Assembly: GCF_020229735.1 (NCBI RefSeq)
Contig: NZ_CP083455.1
Span: forward strand, 2,507,001 to 2,571,000
DNA from: Deinococcus taeanensis
GTDB taxonomy: Bacteria > Deinococcota > Deinococci > Deinococcales > Deinococcaceae
Direction of reading: 5' to 3'
DNA: 64,000 nucleotides
This document shows positions 40,464-50,080 of the stretch, piece after piece. Positions within the stretch are counted from its first letter, which is position 1; every line of letters starts with the position of its first letter. The position numbers and the translations under genes are program-made. A model generated the notes under the pieces. That model ran no database searches. It had not been told where the DNA came from and saw nothing but the letters and a program-made list of their open reading frames with translations.

Positions 40464-41567
40464 TCAGCGGCGGGCGGTGAGCCACAGCAGGCCCAGGCCG
40501 GCGAGCACGGCAATCAGGTCCGGCGCGTACGCGGCGACCGCGCCGGGCACGGCGCCCTTCTCCCCCATGATCCGGAAGACACTGAACGTGGCGTAGTACG
40601 CGAAGGTCAGCAGCAGCGCCCACACGAGCCCCACGTCACGGCCACTGCGGAAGCTGAACACGGCGAGACACACGGCGAAGAAGGCCAGGGCGAGCGCGGC
40701 GAGCGGTCCGGCGAACTTCTGGTGCAGCGCCGTGAAGTCCGCCGGGGACTGGATGTGCTGCGCGCGGTAGCTCTGCACGCGCTGCCACAGCTGCGGCAGC
40801 GGGTCGTAGATGGGTTTGGCCGTCTGACTGTCACTGCCGAGTTCGGTGCCGGTGTCCTGCAGGGGTAACGTGCCGCGCTCAAACGACAGGACCGTGACGG
40901 GGCGGGCGTCCTGGTACGTGACGCGCTGACCGTCGCGGAGTTCCAGGGTGGCGCTGCCCGGGGGGAGACGGCCGCTGCGGGCGGTGATCACCTCGCGCGG
41001 CGGCAGGCCGCTCTGCATCGTGACGATGCGCAGGTCGCGCAGCTCGCCACCGGGCAGGATCTCACCGATGGAGATGGCCCGGCCCAGCGCGTCGCGCAGC
41101 ACGACGTTCTGGCCGCCTTCGCTGCTCCCCAGGCCCAGCACGCGGGGGTTGTCCAGCACAATCTGCTGCTGCACCTGCCGCGCCTGCACCTGCGCGCGCG
41201 GCACGAGGCCCTCGCCAAGCGCGAAGTCGAGCAGGGTCACGCCCAGGGCGAGCAGCAGCACGGGCCGGAACAGGCGCGTGGCGGGAATGCCGGCGGCCAG
41301 GGCGCTTTTGATCTCACTGTCCGCGGCGAGGCGGGAGAGGCCCAGCAGCGCCGCGAACATCAGCGCGATGGGCAGGGCGGTCGCGGCCGCTTCAGGCACG
41401 TTCAGGGCCAGCAGCCGGGCCACCAGCGTGGGATTGGCGCCCTTGGCGAGCAGGGGCGCAATCACGCCTTCCAGGCTGGCGACGACCAGCAGGGTGATCA
41501 CGGCGGCCAGCGCGCCGAACACCAGCGGCAGGATCTCCGACAGGACGTACCGTTCGAAGGTCTTCAC
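40464..41567 (-). CDS. LptF/LptG (YjgP/YjgQ) family permease
   Basis: 367 residues. Three N-terminal membrane helices (VLSEILPLVFGALAAVITLLVV..., NVPEAAATALPIALMFAALLGL with SEIKSALAAGI), a beta-jellyroll extracytoplasmic domain (about 130-275), and three C-terminal helices (FAGPLAALALAFFAVCLAVF onwards), the LptF/G layout. In Gram-negative bacteria these permeases extract LPS for transport; the substrate here is unknown since Deinococcus is not known to make classical LPS. GTG start overlaps the upstream paralogue's stop (GTGA). Confidence 0.88.
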   Translation of the reverse strand: MKTFERYVLSEILPLVFGALAAVITLLVVASLEGVIAPLLAKGANPTLVARLLALNVPEAAATALPIALMFAALLGLSRLAADSEIKSALAAGIPATRLFRPVLLLALGVTLLDFALGEGLVPRAQVQARQVQQQIVLDNPRVLGLGSSEGGQNVVLRDALGRAISIGEILPGGELRDLRIVTMQSGLPPREVITARSGRLPPGSATLELRDGQRVTYQDARPVTVLSFERGTLPLQDTGTELGSDSQTAKPIYDPLPQLWQRVQSYRAQHIQSPADFTALHQKFAGPLAALALAFFAVCLAVFSFRSGRDVGLVWALLLTFAYYATFSVFRIMGEKGAVPGAVAAYAPDLIAVLAGLGLLWLTARR

Positions 41568-42610
41568 CGGAGTCTCCAGGCGAGCGCGCCGGCCAGCAGC
41601 GCGAAGGCGATGTTGGGCAGCCACGCGGCGAGGCTGGGGTTCAGTGCGCCGGCGCGGGCCAGTCCGGACATGGTGCTCCACAGCACGTAGAAGCTCACCA
41701 GGAAGACCAGCACGGTGGCGAACGCCGCGGCGCGGTTGCGCAGCAGCAGGCCCAGCGCGGCGGCGGCCAGGGCGAACACCACGGCCGTGAAGGGGTCCGC
41801 GATCCGGCGGGTCACCTGGAACGCCGCGTCACGGCGCTCGCCGGGCAGCAGGGCAGGGTCGCCGGCGCGCGCCCGGAGTTCGGGCGTGGGGGTCTGCTCC
41901 GCCTCGATGATGGGGCGGCGCAGCGTGTCGGTCTGCGGCAGCGTTACGGAACCGGTCTGCAGGCGGGGGTTCTGGCCGGGGCGGGTCACCCAGGGGTTCA
42001 GCAGGGTCCAGGTGCGTTTCTTCGTGTCCCAGGTGCCGGTGCTGGCGGTCAGGGTTTCGCCGCCGCGCTGAACCATCACGCCCTGCAGCTGCGCGGCGCT
42101 GCCGCCTTCGTCGGTCACGACCCGCCCGGCGTAGTACAGCGCCCCGGGCGGCGCGAAGGTGTACAGCTCCTGCTTGGGGGGGGGCGGCGCCATGTCGTAG
42201 ATGGCGTACCAGGTGTTCCACCAGCTGGCCATGCCGGCCGGAGCGATCCGGTCGCCGTTCACGTACGCGGCGGCCGTGACGACCAGAAACGGCAGGGCCA
42301 GCGGCCACATCAGGCGCAGGGGCGGCACCCCGCCGGCGCTGATGGCCTTGAGTTCGCTGTCGTGCTGCATGCGCGAGAAGGCCAGCAGGATCGCGAAGGG
42401 CACGGCCAGCACCAGACTCTTGTTCAGGATGGTGGGCGCGATGTTCACGAACGCCATGCCTGCTTTCCAGAGGGGCGGATGGTAGGTCAGCAGGTTGGCG
42501 ACGGTGCTGCTCAGGATGTCCACAAGTTGCAGCGACAGGAAGAGCGCCACGCCCGCCGCGTACCAGCGCGTGACCTCGGCCAGAACGAGGCGGATGAGGA
42601 GAGGGGGCAC
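41564..42610 (-). CDS. LptF/LptG (YjgP/YjgQ) family permease
   Basis: 348 residues, a paralogue of the next gene: RWYAAGVALFLSLQLVDILSS, PTILNKSLVLAVPFAILLAFSRMQHDSELKAISAGGV, jellyroll domain (about 120-260), then DPFTAVVFALAAAALGLLLRN and two more helices. The pair would form the two transmembrane subunits of an Lpt-like ABC transporter; LptB-like ATPase and bridge genes are not in the window. First gene of a two-gene unit. Which of the two is F or G cannot be decided by eye. Confidence 0.88.
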   Translation of the reverse strand: MPPLLIRLVLAEVTRWYAAGVALFLSLQLVDILSSTVANLLTYHPPLWKAGMAFVNIAPTILNKSLVLAVPFAILLAFSRMQHDSELKAISAGGVPPLRLMWPLALPFLVVTAAAYVNGDRIAPAGMASWWNTWYAIYDMAPPPPKQELYTFAPPGALYYAGRVVTDEGGSAAQLQGVMVQRGGETLTASTGTWDTKKRTWTLLNPWVTRPGQNPRLQTGSVTLPQTDTLRRPIIEAEQTPTPELRARAGDPALLPGERRDAAFQVTRRIADPFTAVVFALAAAALGLLLRNRAAAFATVLVFLVSFYVLWSTMSGLARAGALNPSLAAWLPNIAFALLAGALAWRLR

Positions 42611-42659
42611 GTGCAGGATTCTAGCGGGCGCGCATGAGGACGGAGGGCCCGGATACGGC

Positions 42660-42687
42660 GCGGCCCCCGCCGCGGGGCGGGGGCCGC
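42660..42687 (-). terminator. Terminator after ddrC
   Basis: GCGGCCCCCGC with GCGGGGGCCGC, an 11-bp perfect stem with a 6-nt loop, 12 nt after the ddrC stop. No T run follows on the minus strand, so termination strength is uncertain. Confidence 0.55.
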
Positions 42688-42699
42688 AGTGGTGCGGGA

Positions 42700-43395
<696 letters not shown>

Positions 43396-43401
43396 AAGAA
43401 A

Positions 43402-43434
43402 AGTATAGCACGTTTTCTGTTTTCAGCAGAATAA
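43402..43434 (-). promoter_or_regulatory. ddrC promoter with RDRM-like palindrome
   Basis: On the minus strand TATACT (43407-43402) precedes the ddrC ATG by 6 nt. Upstream, a 17-bp imperfect palindrome, TTCTG-N7-CAGAA (43415-43431), extends to TTATTCTG/CAGAAAAC and covers the -35 position. Length and placement fit the radiation/desiccation response motif bound by repressor DdrO, although the sequence differs from the consensus as I remember it. Confidence 0.6.
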
Positions 43435-43614
43435 TTCCGGGGGTAGCCGTCCAACCCAACCGGCCAACTTTCCTCCACAACCACGAGGTTTTTCAGCGCA
43501 GACCACGCCATGACCCACAGGCCACCAGCCTCTCCCCCACCTCCACTCCCCTACACTGAAACAGCAACCACAACCCACGCCACGGACACGCCCCCCCACC
43601 CGGAGGACCGCCGC

Positions 43615-45503
43615 ATGACCGACCCCACCCGCCCCGACCGCTGGACTGTCCCCGACAGCGTCCTTCGCCGCCTCCACAGCGACCCCCAGGCCGACCTCGA
43701 CGCCGCGCAGGCCGACCCGGACGCCTTCTGGCTCGCGCAGGCCCACACCTACGAGTGGACCACGCCCCCCACCACCGCCCTGCACTGGACCCCCCCCACA
43801 TGCAGTGGTTCGCGGACGGCGAAACGAACATCACCCTCAACGCCCTGGACCGCCACGCCCGCAGCGAGTACCGCACACGCGCCGCACTCATCTGGCTGTC
43901 CGAAACCGAGGACACGCAGGTGTACACGTACGGCATGCTTCACGACCGCGTCGAGCGCGCCGCTGCCGGCCTGCGCCACCTGGGCGTGCAGGCCGGCGAC
44001 CGGGTCGTGATCTACATGCCCCTCACCCCCGAAGGCGTGATCGCCATGCTCGCCTGCGCCCGCCTGGGCGCCGTGCACTCCGTCGTGTACGCCGGGCTGG
44101 GCGTGAGTGCCCTGCGCGACCGCATCACCGACGCCGGCGCCCGCGTGGTCATCACCGCCGACGTCGGCTACCGCCGCGGAAAACTCGTGGACCTGTACGC
44201 CATCGCCGCCGAAGCCATCGGGGACCTCGGCAGCGTTGAACACCTCGTGCTCTGGGAACGCATCAAGACCTACCAGCGCGAACACGACGCCCGCACCGTC
44301 CCCTGGGAAACGCTGTTCACGCACGGCCGCGCCGACGCCACACCCGTCAACGCCGAGCACCCCCTGTTCATCCTGTACACCTCCGGCAGCACCGGCAAAC
44401 CCAAAGGCGTCGTGCACACGCACGGCGGGTACATGGTCGCCACCGCCTACCACCTGCGCCAGCTGTTCGACGTGCAGCCAGGGGACGTGTTCTTCTGCAC
44501 CAGCGACATCGGCTGGATCGTCGGGCACAGCTACATCGTGTACGGTCCCCTTGTGGCCGGCGCGACCGTACTGTTCCGCGAGGGCGCCCCCGACTACCCG
44601 GACCCGGGCGTGCTGTGGCGCACCGTGGAACGCCACAGGGTGAACGTCCTGTTCACGGCACCCACCGCGCTGCGCCTGTTCATGAAACTCGGCGCTGAGG
44701 TGCTGCGCGGCCACGACCTGAGCAGCCTGCGCGTCATCGCCTGCGCCGGCGAGGCCCTGAACCCCGAAGCGTGGCGCTGGGCACAACAGCACCTCGCTGG
44801 CGGGCTGGAGGACGGCGCGCACGCAGTCGTGATCGACCACTGGTGGCAGACGGAACTGGGCGCCCCGGTCCTGGGCACCCACCCACGCTGGCCCGCCCGG
44901 CCCGGTTTCGTGGGCCGCGCCCTGGCCGGCGTGGACGCCGACGTGGTCGACGAGGCCGGCCAGTCCCTGCCGGACGGCGTGCAGGGACAGCTGGTCCTGC
45001 GCCGCCCCACACCCGGAATGATGCGCGGCATTCACGGCAACCCCGAGAAGTACGCGCAGGTCTGGACCGAGAACCCCGCCGGGTACCTGTCCGGTGATCT
45101 GGCCTTACGGGACGAGCACGGGTACATCAGCATCCTGGGCCGCGCGGACGACGTCCTGAACGTCGCCGGCCACCGGATCGGCAGCGCAGACGTGGAGGAC
45201 GTCCTGGTGTCACACCCGGCTGTAGCGGAAGCCGCCGTGATCGGCCTGCCGGATGACCTCAAGGGTGAAAGCATCATCGCGCACGTCATCCTGCGTCAGG
45301 GCTTCGAAGAGCAGGTCGGGCGGGGGCTGCGCGCCAGCATCAGCGAGCACGTGCGCCGGGAACTGGGGCCCATCGCCACACCCAGCGAGATTCGTGTGGT
45401 CAGCGCCCTGCCCAAGACCCGCAGCGGCAAGATCATGCGCCGCGTGTTGCGCGCCCAGGCACTCGGGCAGGACCCCGGCGACCTCACCACCCTGGAAAGC
45501 TGA
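43615..45503 (+). pseudogene. acs: Acetyl-CoA synthetase, frameshifted at a C tract
   Basis: An AMP-forming acyl-CoA synthetase of about 629 residues split over two frames. The N-terminus (ATG 43615, GGAGG 8 nt upstream) runs to HWTPP, and the rest resumes as HMQWFADGETNITLNALDRH in another frame. Adding one C to the C8 run at 43790-43797 restores WTPPHMQWF. The remainder is intact: LYTSGSTGKPKGVVHTHGG, DHWWQTELG, YLSGDLALRDEHGY, and the acetylatable Lys in PKTRSGKIMRR. May be a real inactivation, a phase-variable switch or a sequencing error. Confidence 0.8.
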
Positions 45504-45867
45504 CACCCGACCAGAACAATGCTGCCCCCGTGCTGAGGGCGCTGAAATTTCAGCGCTCACCGCACGAGGGGCAGGGCCAGCCGAGACTCTGCCGTACCAC
45601 CGGCCCCACCCGCACCTCAGCGGCGCATTCCGTCAGGGCGCACGCGTCTCAGCGCCGTGCCACCAGCCACCTCACCACACTGAAGGGCCACCCTGGACAC
45701 GTAACCACACGGGCACTGGCGACAATGCGTCAGCCCAAGTGTGCGGGGCCGGGAAGCGACAGCAGCAGCGGCGGAGGCGCCGTGTCCAACCTGCCGACCG
45801 CCAGCCCACCCCCCGGGGGCCTTCAGGGTGCGCCGCGGGCCCTTCAGCTGCGTCTGTGGAACAAAGC
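45504..45867. other. Intergenic region after acs
   Basis: No convincing gene. It opens with a long palindromic structure (45526-45571) and is otherwise GC-rich sequence without Shine-Dalgarno-led frames. Repeat copy 5 lies at its right edge. Together with copy 5 the stretch separates the convergent acs and macro-domain genes. Confidence 0.6.
45526..45571. repeat. Long palindrome, possible terminator
   Basis: The perfect 18-bp palindrome GCGCTGAAATTTCAGCGC (45539-45556) is nested in outer arms CCCCGTGC / GCACGAGGGG and TGAG / TCA, about 46 nt in all. It begins 23 nt after the acs stop. It may be the acs terminator, though there is no T run, or a binding site or small repeat element. Confidence 0.55.
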
Positions 45868-45931
45868 AAAAAAATCCGCCCTTTTCGGACGGTGATAAAA
45901 CAAAGATAACGTTGGATGCAGCATCCGTCAA
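45868..45931 (-). repeat. Promoter-terminator repeat unit, copy 5
   Basis: On the minus strand: TTGACG (45931-45926), 17-bp spacer with TGCATCCAACGT, TATCTT (45908-45903), ten bases, hairpin CCGTCC-GAAAA-GGGCGG (45892-45876), then A and seven Ts. TGCATA lies just upstream of the -35, as in copy 4. It starts 3 bp after the macro-domain stop codon and faces away from any gene on its strand. Confidence 0.85.
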
Positions 45932-45933
45932 GG

Positions 45934-46452
45934 TTATGCACTCAGTTGTGACTGCACCCGCGTAAAGACGTTCAGGCTGCCCCGATCGAACAGCACCAGC
46001 CTCACCCGCAGCGCCGGGTGAGAGTGCAGGAATACCGTGATGGTCCGTAGGGCGACTTCAGCCGCCTGTGCCAGCGGGTACCCATACACGCCGGTGCTGA
46101 TCGCCGGGAACGCCACGCTGTCACAGCGCGCCTGCACCGCCAGTTCCAGACTGCCGCGGTATGCGCCCGCCAGCAGCTGTGCCTCGCCGGCAGTTCCGCC
46201 CCGCCAGATGGGCCCCACGGCGTGAATCACGTGCCGCACGCCCTGCCGTTCCAGTCCGAAGGCCGGAGTGATGACGGCCGTTCCGGTGGGGGTGCCGCCG
46301 ATCGCGCGGATGGCGCGCAGCAGTTCTGGCCCGGCAGCGCGGTGAATCACGCCGTCCACACCGCCTCCACCCATCAGTTCACGGTTCGCGGCGGTCACGA
46401 CCGCGCAGGTGGTCTGCGCAGCGATATCGCCCTGGACCAGTTCCAGCGTCAT
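45934..46452 (-). CDS. Macro domain protein (probable O-acetyl-ADP-ribose deacetylase)
   Basis: 172 residues, a stand-alone macro domain: [36 protein letters not shown], where the NAAN-like Asn and glycine-rich loop bind ADP-ribose, and [15 protein letters not shown] as the second loop. Likely hydrolyses O-acetyl-ADP-ribose or removes ADP-ribose from proteins, as YmdB/MacroD do. It lies 19 nt after gmk on the same strand, so is probably co-transcribed with it. GAGG before the ATG. Confidence 0.9.
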   Translation of the reverse strand: MTLELVQGDIAAQTTCAVVTAANRELMGGGGVDGVIHRAAGPELLRAIRAIGGTPTGTAVITPAFGLERQGVRHVIHAVGPIWRGGTAGEAQLLAGAYRGSLELAVQARCDSVAFPAISTGVYGYPLAQAAEVALRTITVFLHSHPALRVRLVLFDRGSLNVFTRVQSQLSA

Positions 46453-46471
46453 GCGCGCCTCGCTGTGGGTG

Positions 46472-47179
46472 TCATTCGCCGATGATGCGCGCGAGTTCCG
46501 CGTCGGTAAGGGTGTAGCTGCGCAGAGCGTCGGCTTTCACGCGGGCCTCGCGGTCCAGTTCGGTCCATTCGGGTTCCGGCAGCTGCCGGGCCCGCTCGGA
46601 CCGCTGAATGGCCTGCAGTTCATCCACTGCGCGGTCCAGGTCGTCGTTCACGACCACGTACCGGAACTCGTGGGCCTCGCGGATTTCTTCGCGGGCGCGG
46701 GCCAGGCGCTTCTCGATGCGTTCGGGCGTCTCGGTGGCGCGGCCTTCCAGGCGGCGGCGCAGTTCGCTCAGGCTGGGCGGCATGATGAAAATCAGGATGG
46801 CTTCGTCACCCATGCGGGCTTTGACCTGCATGGCGCCCTCCACTTCGATTTCCAGGATCACGTCCTGCCCGCGGCTCAGGGCCGCCTCGATCGGCTCGAT
46901 GGGCGTGCCGTAGCGGTTGCCGACGAACGCCGCGTGCTCCAGGAAGCCGTTTGCCAGCGCTTTCGTTTCGAACTCGGCGGGGCTCACGAACACGTAGTGC
47001 ACGCCGTGCTGCTCGCCAGGGCGGGCTTCGCGGGTGGTCCAGGAGGTGCTGTAGAAGACGTCCTGCCCGGCCAGCCAGCGTTCTCTGAGGGTGCCTTTAC
47101 CCACGCCGGACGCGCCGGTCATTACCAGGAGCAGGCCCCGCCGGGGTGTAACGGAGAGTGGAGTGTCAGGTGACGTCAT
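46472..47179 (-). CDS. gmk: Guanylate kinase
   Basis: 235 residues: P-loop [12 protein letters not shown] (GASG in place of the usual GPSG), [23 protein letters not shown] for GMP binding, [34 protein letters not shown] (lid), and [15 protein letters not shown]. Converts GMP to GDP. The C-terminus is about 25 residues longer than E. coli Gmk. The ATG at 47179 follows TATCGT by 6 nt (leaderless), which decides against the in-frame start at 47215. Confidence 0.94.
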   Translation of the reverse strand: MTSPDTPLSVTPRRGLLLVMTGASGVGKGTLRERWLAGQDVFYSTSWTTREARPGEQHGVHYVFVSPAEFETKALANGFLEHAAFVGNRYGTPIEPIEAALSRGQDVILEIEVEGAMQVKARMGDEAILIFIMPPSLSELRRRLEGRATETPERIEKRLARAREEIREAHEFRYVVVNDDLDRAVDELQAIQRSERARQLPEPEWTELDREARVKADALRSYTLTDAELARIIGE

Positions 47180-47247
47180 CCCGTCACGATACTCAACTGC
47201 GGCCGGACAGACCAACCCGCAGTGTGGTGAGACGACAGGTCATGAAG

Positions 47248-47279
47248 GGGCGGGCCGCGCAATGAAGCGCGGCCCGCCC
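47248..47279 (-). terminator. Terminator of the lysine-tailed protein gene
   Basis: GGGCGGGCCGCGC with GCGCGGCCCGCCC, a perfect 13-bp stem around AATGAA, 12 nt beyond the stop codon of the minus-strand gene at 47292 and before gmk. Confidence 0.7.
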
Positions 47280-47291
47280 TGATGGCTGGCG

Positions 47292-47729
47292 TTACTTCTT
47301 CTTGGTTTTGGTGGTTCGGGTGGTCTTGGCGCGGCCCTTGCCGAGCGCCTGACCTTTTTCGTAGCTGGCCTGCATCTTACGGCGCGTTTCCTCCACGAGG
47401 GACTTGAAGTCCACGAGGCCGGATTCGACGGCTTCCATGCTGGGCTTGATGTTGCCGCCCCGGCGGGGCGCGGCCAGTGAACGGTTGGTTTCTTCAAACC
47501 AGGTTTCGAATTCCGGCGTGCAGTCAAAGAGCATTTCGCGGGTATCACGCTGGTACGTGTCGTCACTGCCGCGCCGGGTGTACTGCTTAGGCATTGTGAA
47601 GCGCTCGGGCAGGTATGCACCGTCAAATTTTCCCTGCCGCACTGCTTCCTGGAACAATTTCACGAACGTATCGCTGCGCTGGGCGTTGCTGAGTTCCATC
47701 ACCTGTTCACTAAGTTTCTTGTAGGCCAT
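47292..47729 (-). CDS. Conserved-looking hypothetical with lysine-rich tail
   Basis: 145 residues beginning MAYKKLSEQVMELSNAQRSD, ATG preceded by GGAGGGA. The body has mixed helices (FVKLFQEAVRQGKFDGAYLPERF, MLFDCTPEFETWFEETNRS) and ends in a basic tail (KGRAKTTRTTKTKKK), suggesting nucleic-acid contact. No signal or membrane segment. Good Shine-Dalgarno site, normal codon use and a strong terminator argue for a real gene. Function unknown. Confidence 0.8.
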   Translation of the reverse strand: MAYKKLSEQVMELSNAQRSDTFVKLFQEAVRQGKFDGAYLPERFTMPKQYTRRGSDDTYQRDTREMLFDCTPEFETWFEETNRSLAAPRRGGNIKPSMEAVESGLVDFKSLVEETRRKMQASYEKGQALGKGRAKTTRTTKTKKK

Positions 47730-48205
47730 GAGTGGTCCCTCCAGTTTACCAGTATGGAGGTTCGTGGGCTGCAAAGTAAAGAATCGGCTCCATTATGACT
47801 GCGGTGGGTTTTCTAGTACGATCAATCTTTCTCTTTGGGGGTTTCCCAGACCGCGGCTGGGTGCATATCAGGGCGTCGCCGCAGCCTTCATCAACTGGTG
47901 CTTAAAGCCCGAAAAGTTCAGATATTGAAGTATTTACGAGAGGGCTACCACCTGCTGAAGCCCGACAGGAGAGTTTCACCCAGAATTCCGCGACAGTCAT
48001 TACTGTTGTCAAACCTCAGCAAAGCTTTCTCCCGCCAAACAAGGCTTTTTCTCCTTTCTACAGCCAGATCTCAGAAGCAGAAGGCGGTGAGCTCCAGCAC
48101 CCGGATCGACAGGCCTGAGCGTTGCTTGATTTGCAGGCCAGCGACAGTTTCAGTGATCCGGCCCCACCTTTGAATGGGAACACCGGTCAGCCTGTACATC
48201 CTGCG
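47730..48205. other. AT-richer stretch without a clear gene
   Basis: About 475 bp with visibly lower GC (near 50%) than the rest of the window, between the promoter side of the lysine-tailed gene and the end of topIB. Short frames exist on both strands, for example MYRLTGVPIQRWGRITETVA on the minus strand from about 48196, but none has a ribosome site or normal codon use. Likely an old insertion remnant or degraded acquired DNA. Confidence 0.55.
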
Positions 48206-49243
48206 CTACTGAATCTTTCTGCGGGGCACCTTCAGGGTCTTCTCGCTTTCCAGCATGCGCTTCAGCGCGGCCTCGCTGCGGGTCAGGCCGCCCAGGTCAC
48301 TGTCGGTCCGCGCGGCGCGGGGCTCGTAGTCGTCGAGCACCTTGCCCTCCAGGTACCGGTCGAAGATGACGGGGCAGATGTAACTGCTGCGCGTCACGGC
48401 GGGCGTGTTGCCCAGGTCTGCGGCCACGTACTTCACGCAGTCCACGAGAACCTGCCGCGCCTGCCGGTCGGTGCTGGCCACGCCGCACTCCGCGAGGTAC
48501 TCGGCGGCCAGAAGCGTTCCGCCCCACGTGCGGAAGTCCTTGGCGGTGAACGGACCGATCACTTCTCGCAGGTACGCGTTCAGCTCACCGGACCGGATGC
48601 GCCGGCGCGCACCATCGGCGTCCGCGGTCTGGAACAGCCACGGGCCCGGTAGTTCAAGCAGGCGCGTGATGTTCGCGGCGAGGGTGCGGTCGGTGGTGGC
48701 CTTGTGCTGCGTGATGCTGTGCTTGCCCTTGAAGTGAAAGGTGACGGTGTTGCCGCTGACCTGCACGTGCCGCTGGCGCAGGGTGCTCAGGCCGTACGTC
48801 TTGTGCTGCCGGGCGTAGATGTCGCTGCCCACGCGGAAGCGCGCAACGTGCAGCAGGCGGGTCATGAGGGCCGTGACCTTGCGTGGCGGCAGACCCTGGG
48901 CGCGCAGGTCGGCAGCGGTGGTGGTTTTCAGGGGGCCGAGCATACCGGCGAAGCGGGTGAGCCGCTGCCATTTTTTCAGTGCGCCGGCCTGCACGAAGTC
49001 CGGGTGGTAACGGTACTGCAGGCGCCCGGCGGCGTCCCGGCCGAAAGCCTGCAGTTCCGCGGTGTCGTCCGGGGAGACGAACACCGCCTCGTAGGCGGGC
49101 GGCACGGCCAGTCTGGCAATGCGGGCCAGGCCGGTCTCGTCGGTGTACGGGGTGTCGTCCGGCCAGAAGTACTGGAAGGCTTTGGGGTCATGGCCTTCGC
49201 GGCGCAGGTACTCCTCCTGCAGGAGGTCGGTGCGGCCGGGCAT
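48206..49243 (-). CDS. DNA topoisomerase IB
   Basis: 345 residues, essentially the length of the characterised Deinococcus poxvirus-type topoisomerase IB. N-terminal domain with [34 protein letters not shown], catalytic domain with [48 protein letters not shown] and [18 protein letters not shown], and the nucleophile Tyr288 in [17 protein letters not shown]. Relaxes supercoils through a 3'-phosphotyrosine. ATG overlaps the ung stop (TAATG), so translation is coupled. Confidence 0.93.
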   Translation of the reverse strand: MPGRTDLLQEEYLRREGHDPKAFQYFWPDDTPYTDETGLARIARLAVPPAYEAVFVSPDDTAELQAFGRDAAGRLQYRYHPDFVQAGALKKWQRLTRFAGMLGPLKTTTAADLRAQGLPPRKVTALMTRLLHVARFRVGSDIYARQHKTYGLSTLRQRHVQVSGNTVTFHFKGKHSITQHKATTDRTLAANITRLLELPGPWLFQTADADGARRRIRSGELNAYLREVIGPFTAKDFRTWGGTLLAAEYLAECGVASTDRQARQVLVDCVKYVAADLGNTPAVTRSSYICPVIFDRYLEGKVLDDYEPRAARTDSDLGGLTRSEAALKRMLESEKTLKVPRRKIQ

Positions 49244-49989
49244 TACTCGGCCTGCTGCGGCAGTTGCCAGTCGATGGGCGGCAGGCCGGCCCCGGTGAGG
49301 GCGGCGTTCGTCTGCGAAAACGGCCGGGACCCGAAGAATTTCGCCTCGCTGAGCGGGCTGGGGTGTGCCGACTCCAGAATGACGTGGTGCGGCGCGGTGA
49401 TGAGTTTCTTCTTCTTGCGGGCGTAGGCGCCCCACAGGATGAACACCACACGTTCAGGTTTCGCGTTCACGGCGCGGATCACGGCGTCCGTGAAGTGCTC
49501 CCAGCCTTTGTTGGCGTGGCTGTTCGCCTGCCCTTCGCGAACGGTGAGGACGGCGTTGAGGAGCAGCACGCCCTGATCCGCCCAGTGTTTCAGGTACCCG
49601 TGGCGGGGCGCGGTGAAGCCGGGCAGGTCGGCCGTGAGTTCCTTGTAGATGTTGCGCAGGCTGGGCGGGATGGTCACGCCGGGCCGGACGCTGAAGCTCA
49701 GGCCGTGCGCCTGACCGGGCCGGTGGTAAGGGTCCTGCCCGAGGATCATGACGCGGACGTCTTCGAGCGGGGTGAAGCGCAGGGCGTTGAACACGTCCGG
49801 GGCGGGCGGGTACACGTGGTGCTCGCGGCGTTCTGCGCTCAGGAAGTCCTTGAGCTCGTGGAAGTATGGGGCGCTGAACTCGGCGTGCAGGGCCTGCTGC
49901 CAGCTGCCGGGCAGACCGGCAGGCAGGATGGCTCTGGGCGCGTCCGGGGTGGCGGGAACGGGGCCGAACAGGTCTGGTTGGTCGCTCAT
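49243..49989 (-). CDS. ung: Uracil-DNA glycosylase (family 1)
   Basis: 248 residues: water-activating loop [18 protein letters not shown] with catalytic D86, Phe stacking in [31 protein letters not shown], and the leucine loop HPSPLSE. Removes uracil from DNA as the first step of base-excision repair. AAGG lies before the ATG. Ends in a one-base overlap with topIB. Confidence 0.96.
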   Translation of the reverse strand: MSDQPDLFGPVPATPDAPRAILPAGLPGSWQQALHAEFSAPYFHELKDFLSAERREHHVYPPAPDVFNALRFTPLEDVRVMILGQDPYHRPGQAHGLSFSVRPGVTIPPSLRNIYKELTADLPGFTAPRHGYLKHWADQGVLLLNAVLTVREGQANSHANKGWEHFTDAVIRAVNAKPERVVFILWGAYARKKKKLITAPHHVILESAHPSPLSEAKFFGSRPFSQTNAALTGAGLPPIDWQLPQQAE

Positions 49990-50080
49990 GGCTGCCTTCT
50001 GTTGTACGGCAGTTTGCGGGTGCGGGCGTGTGCGTTTGGCTGCGAAGCGCTGAGCCTTTCTTCTGGGGCCCTGCCGTGGG

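Noticed and set aside
47728..48173. Frames 47728-47928 and 47835-48173 as genes
   Set aside because: No ribosome sites, atypical codon use and no recognisable domain; treated as non-coding AT-richer DNA.
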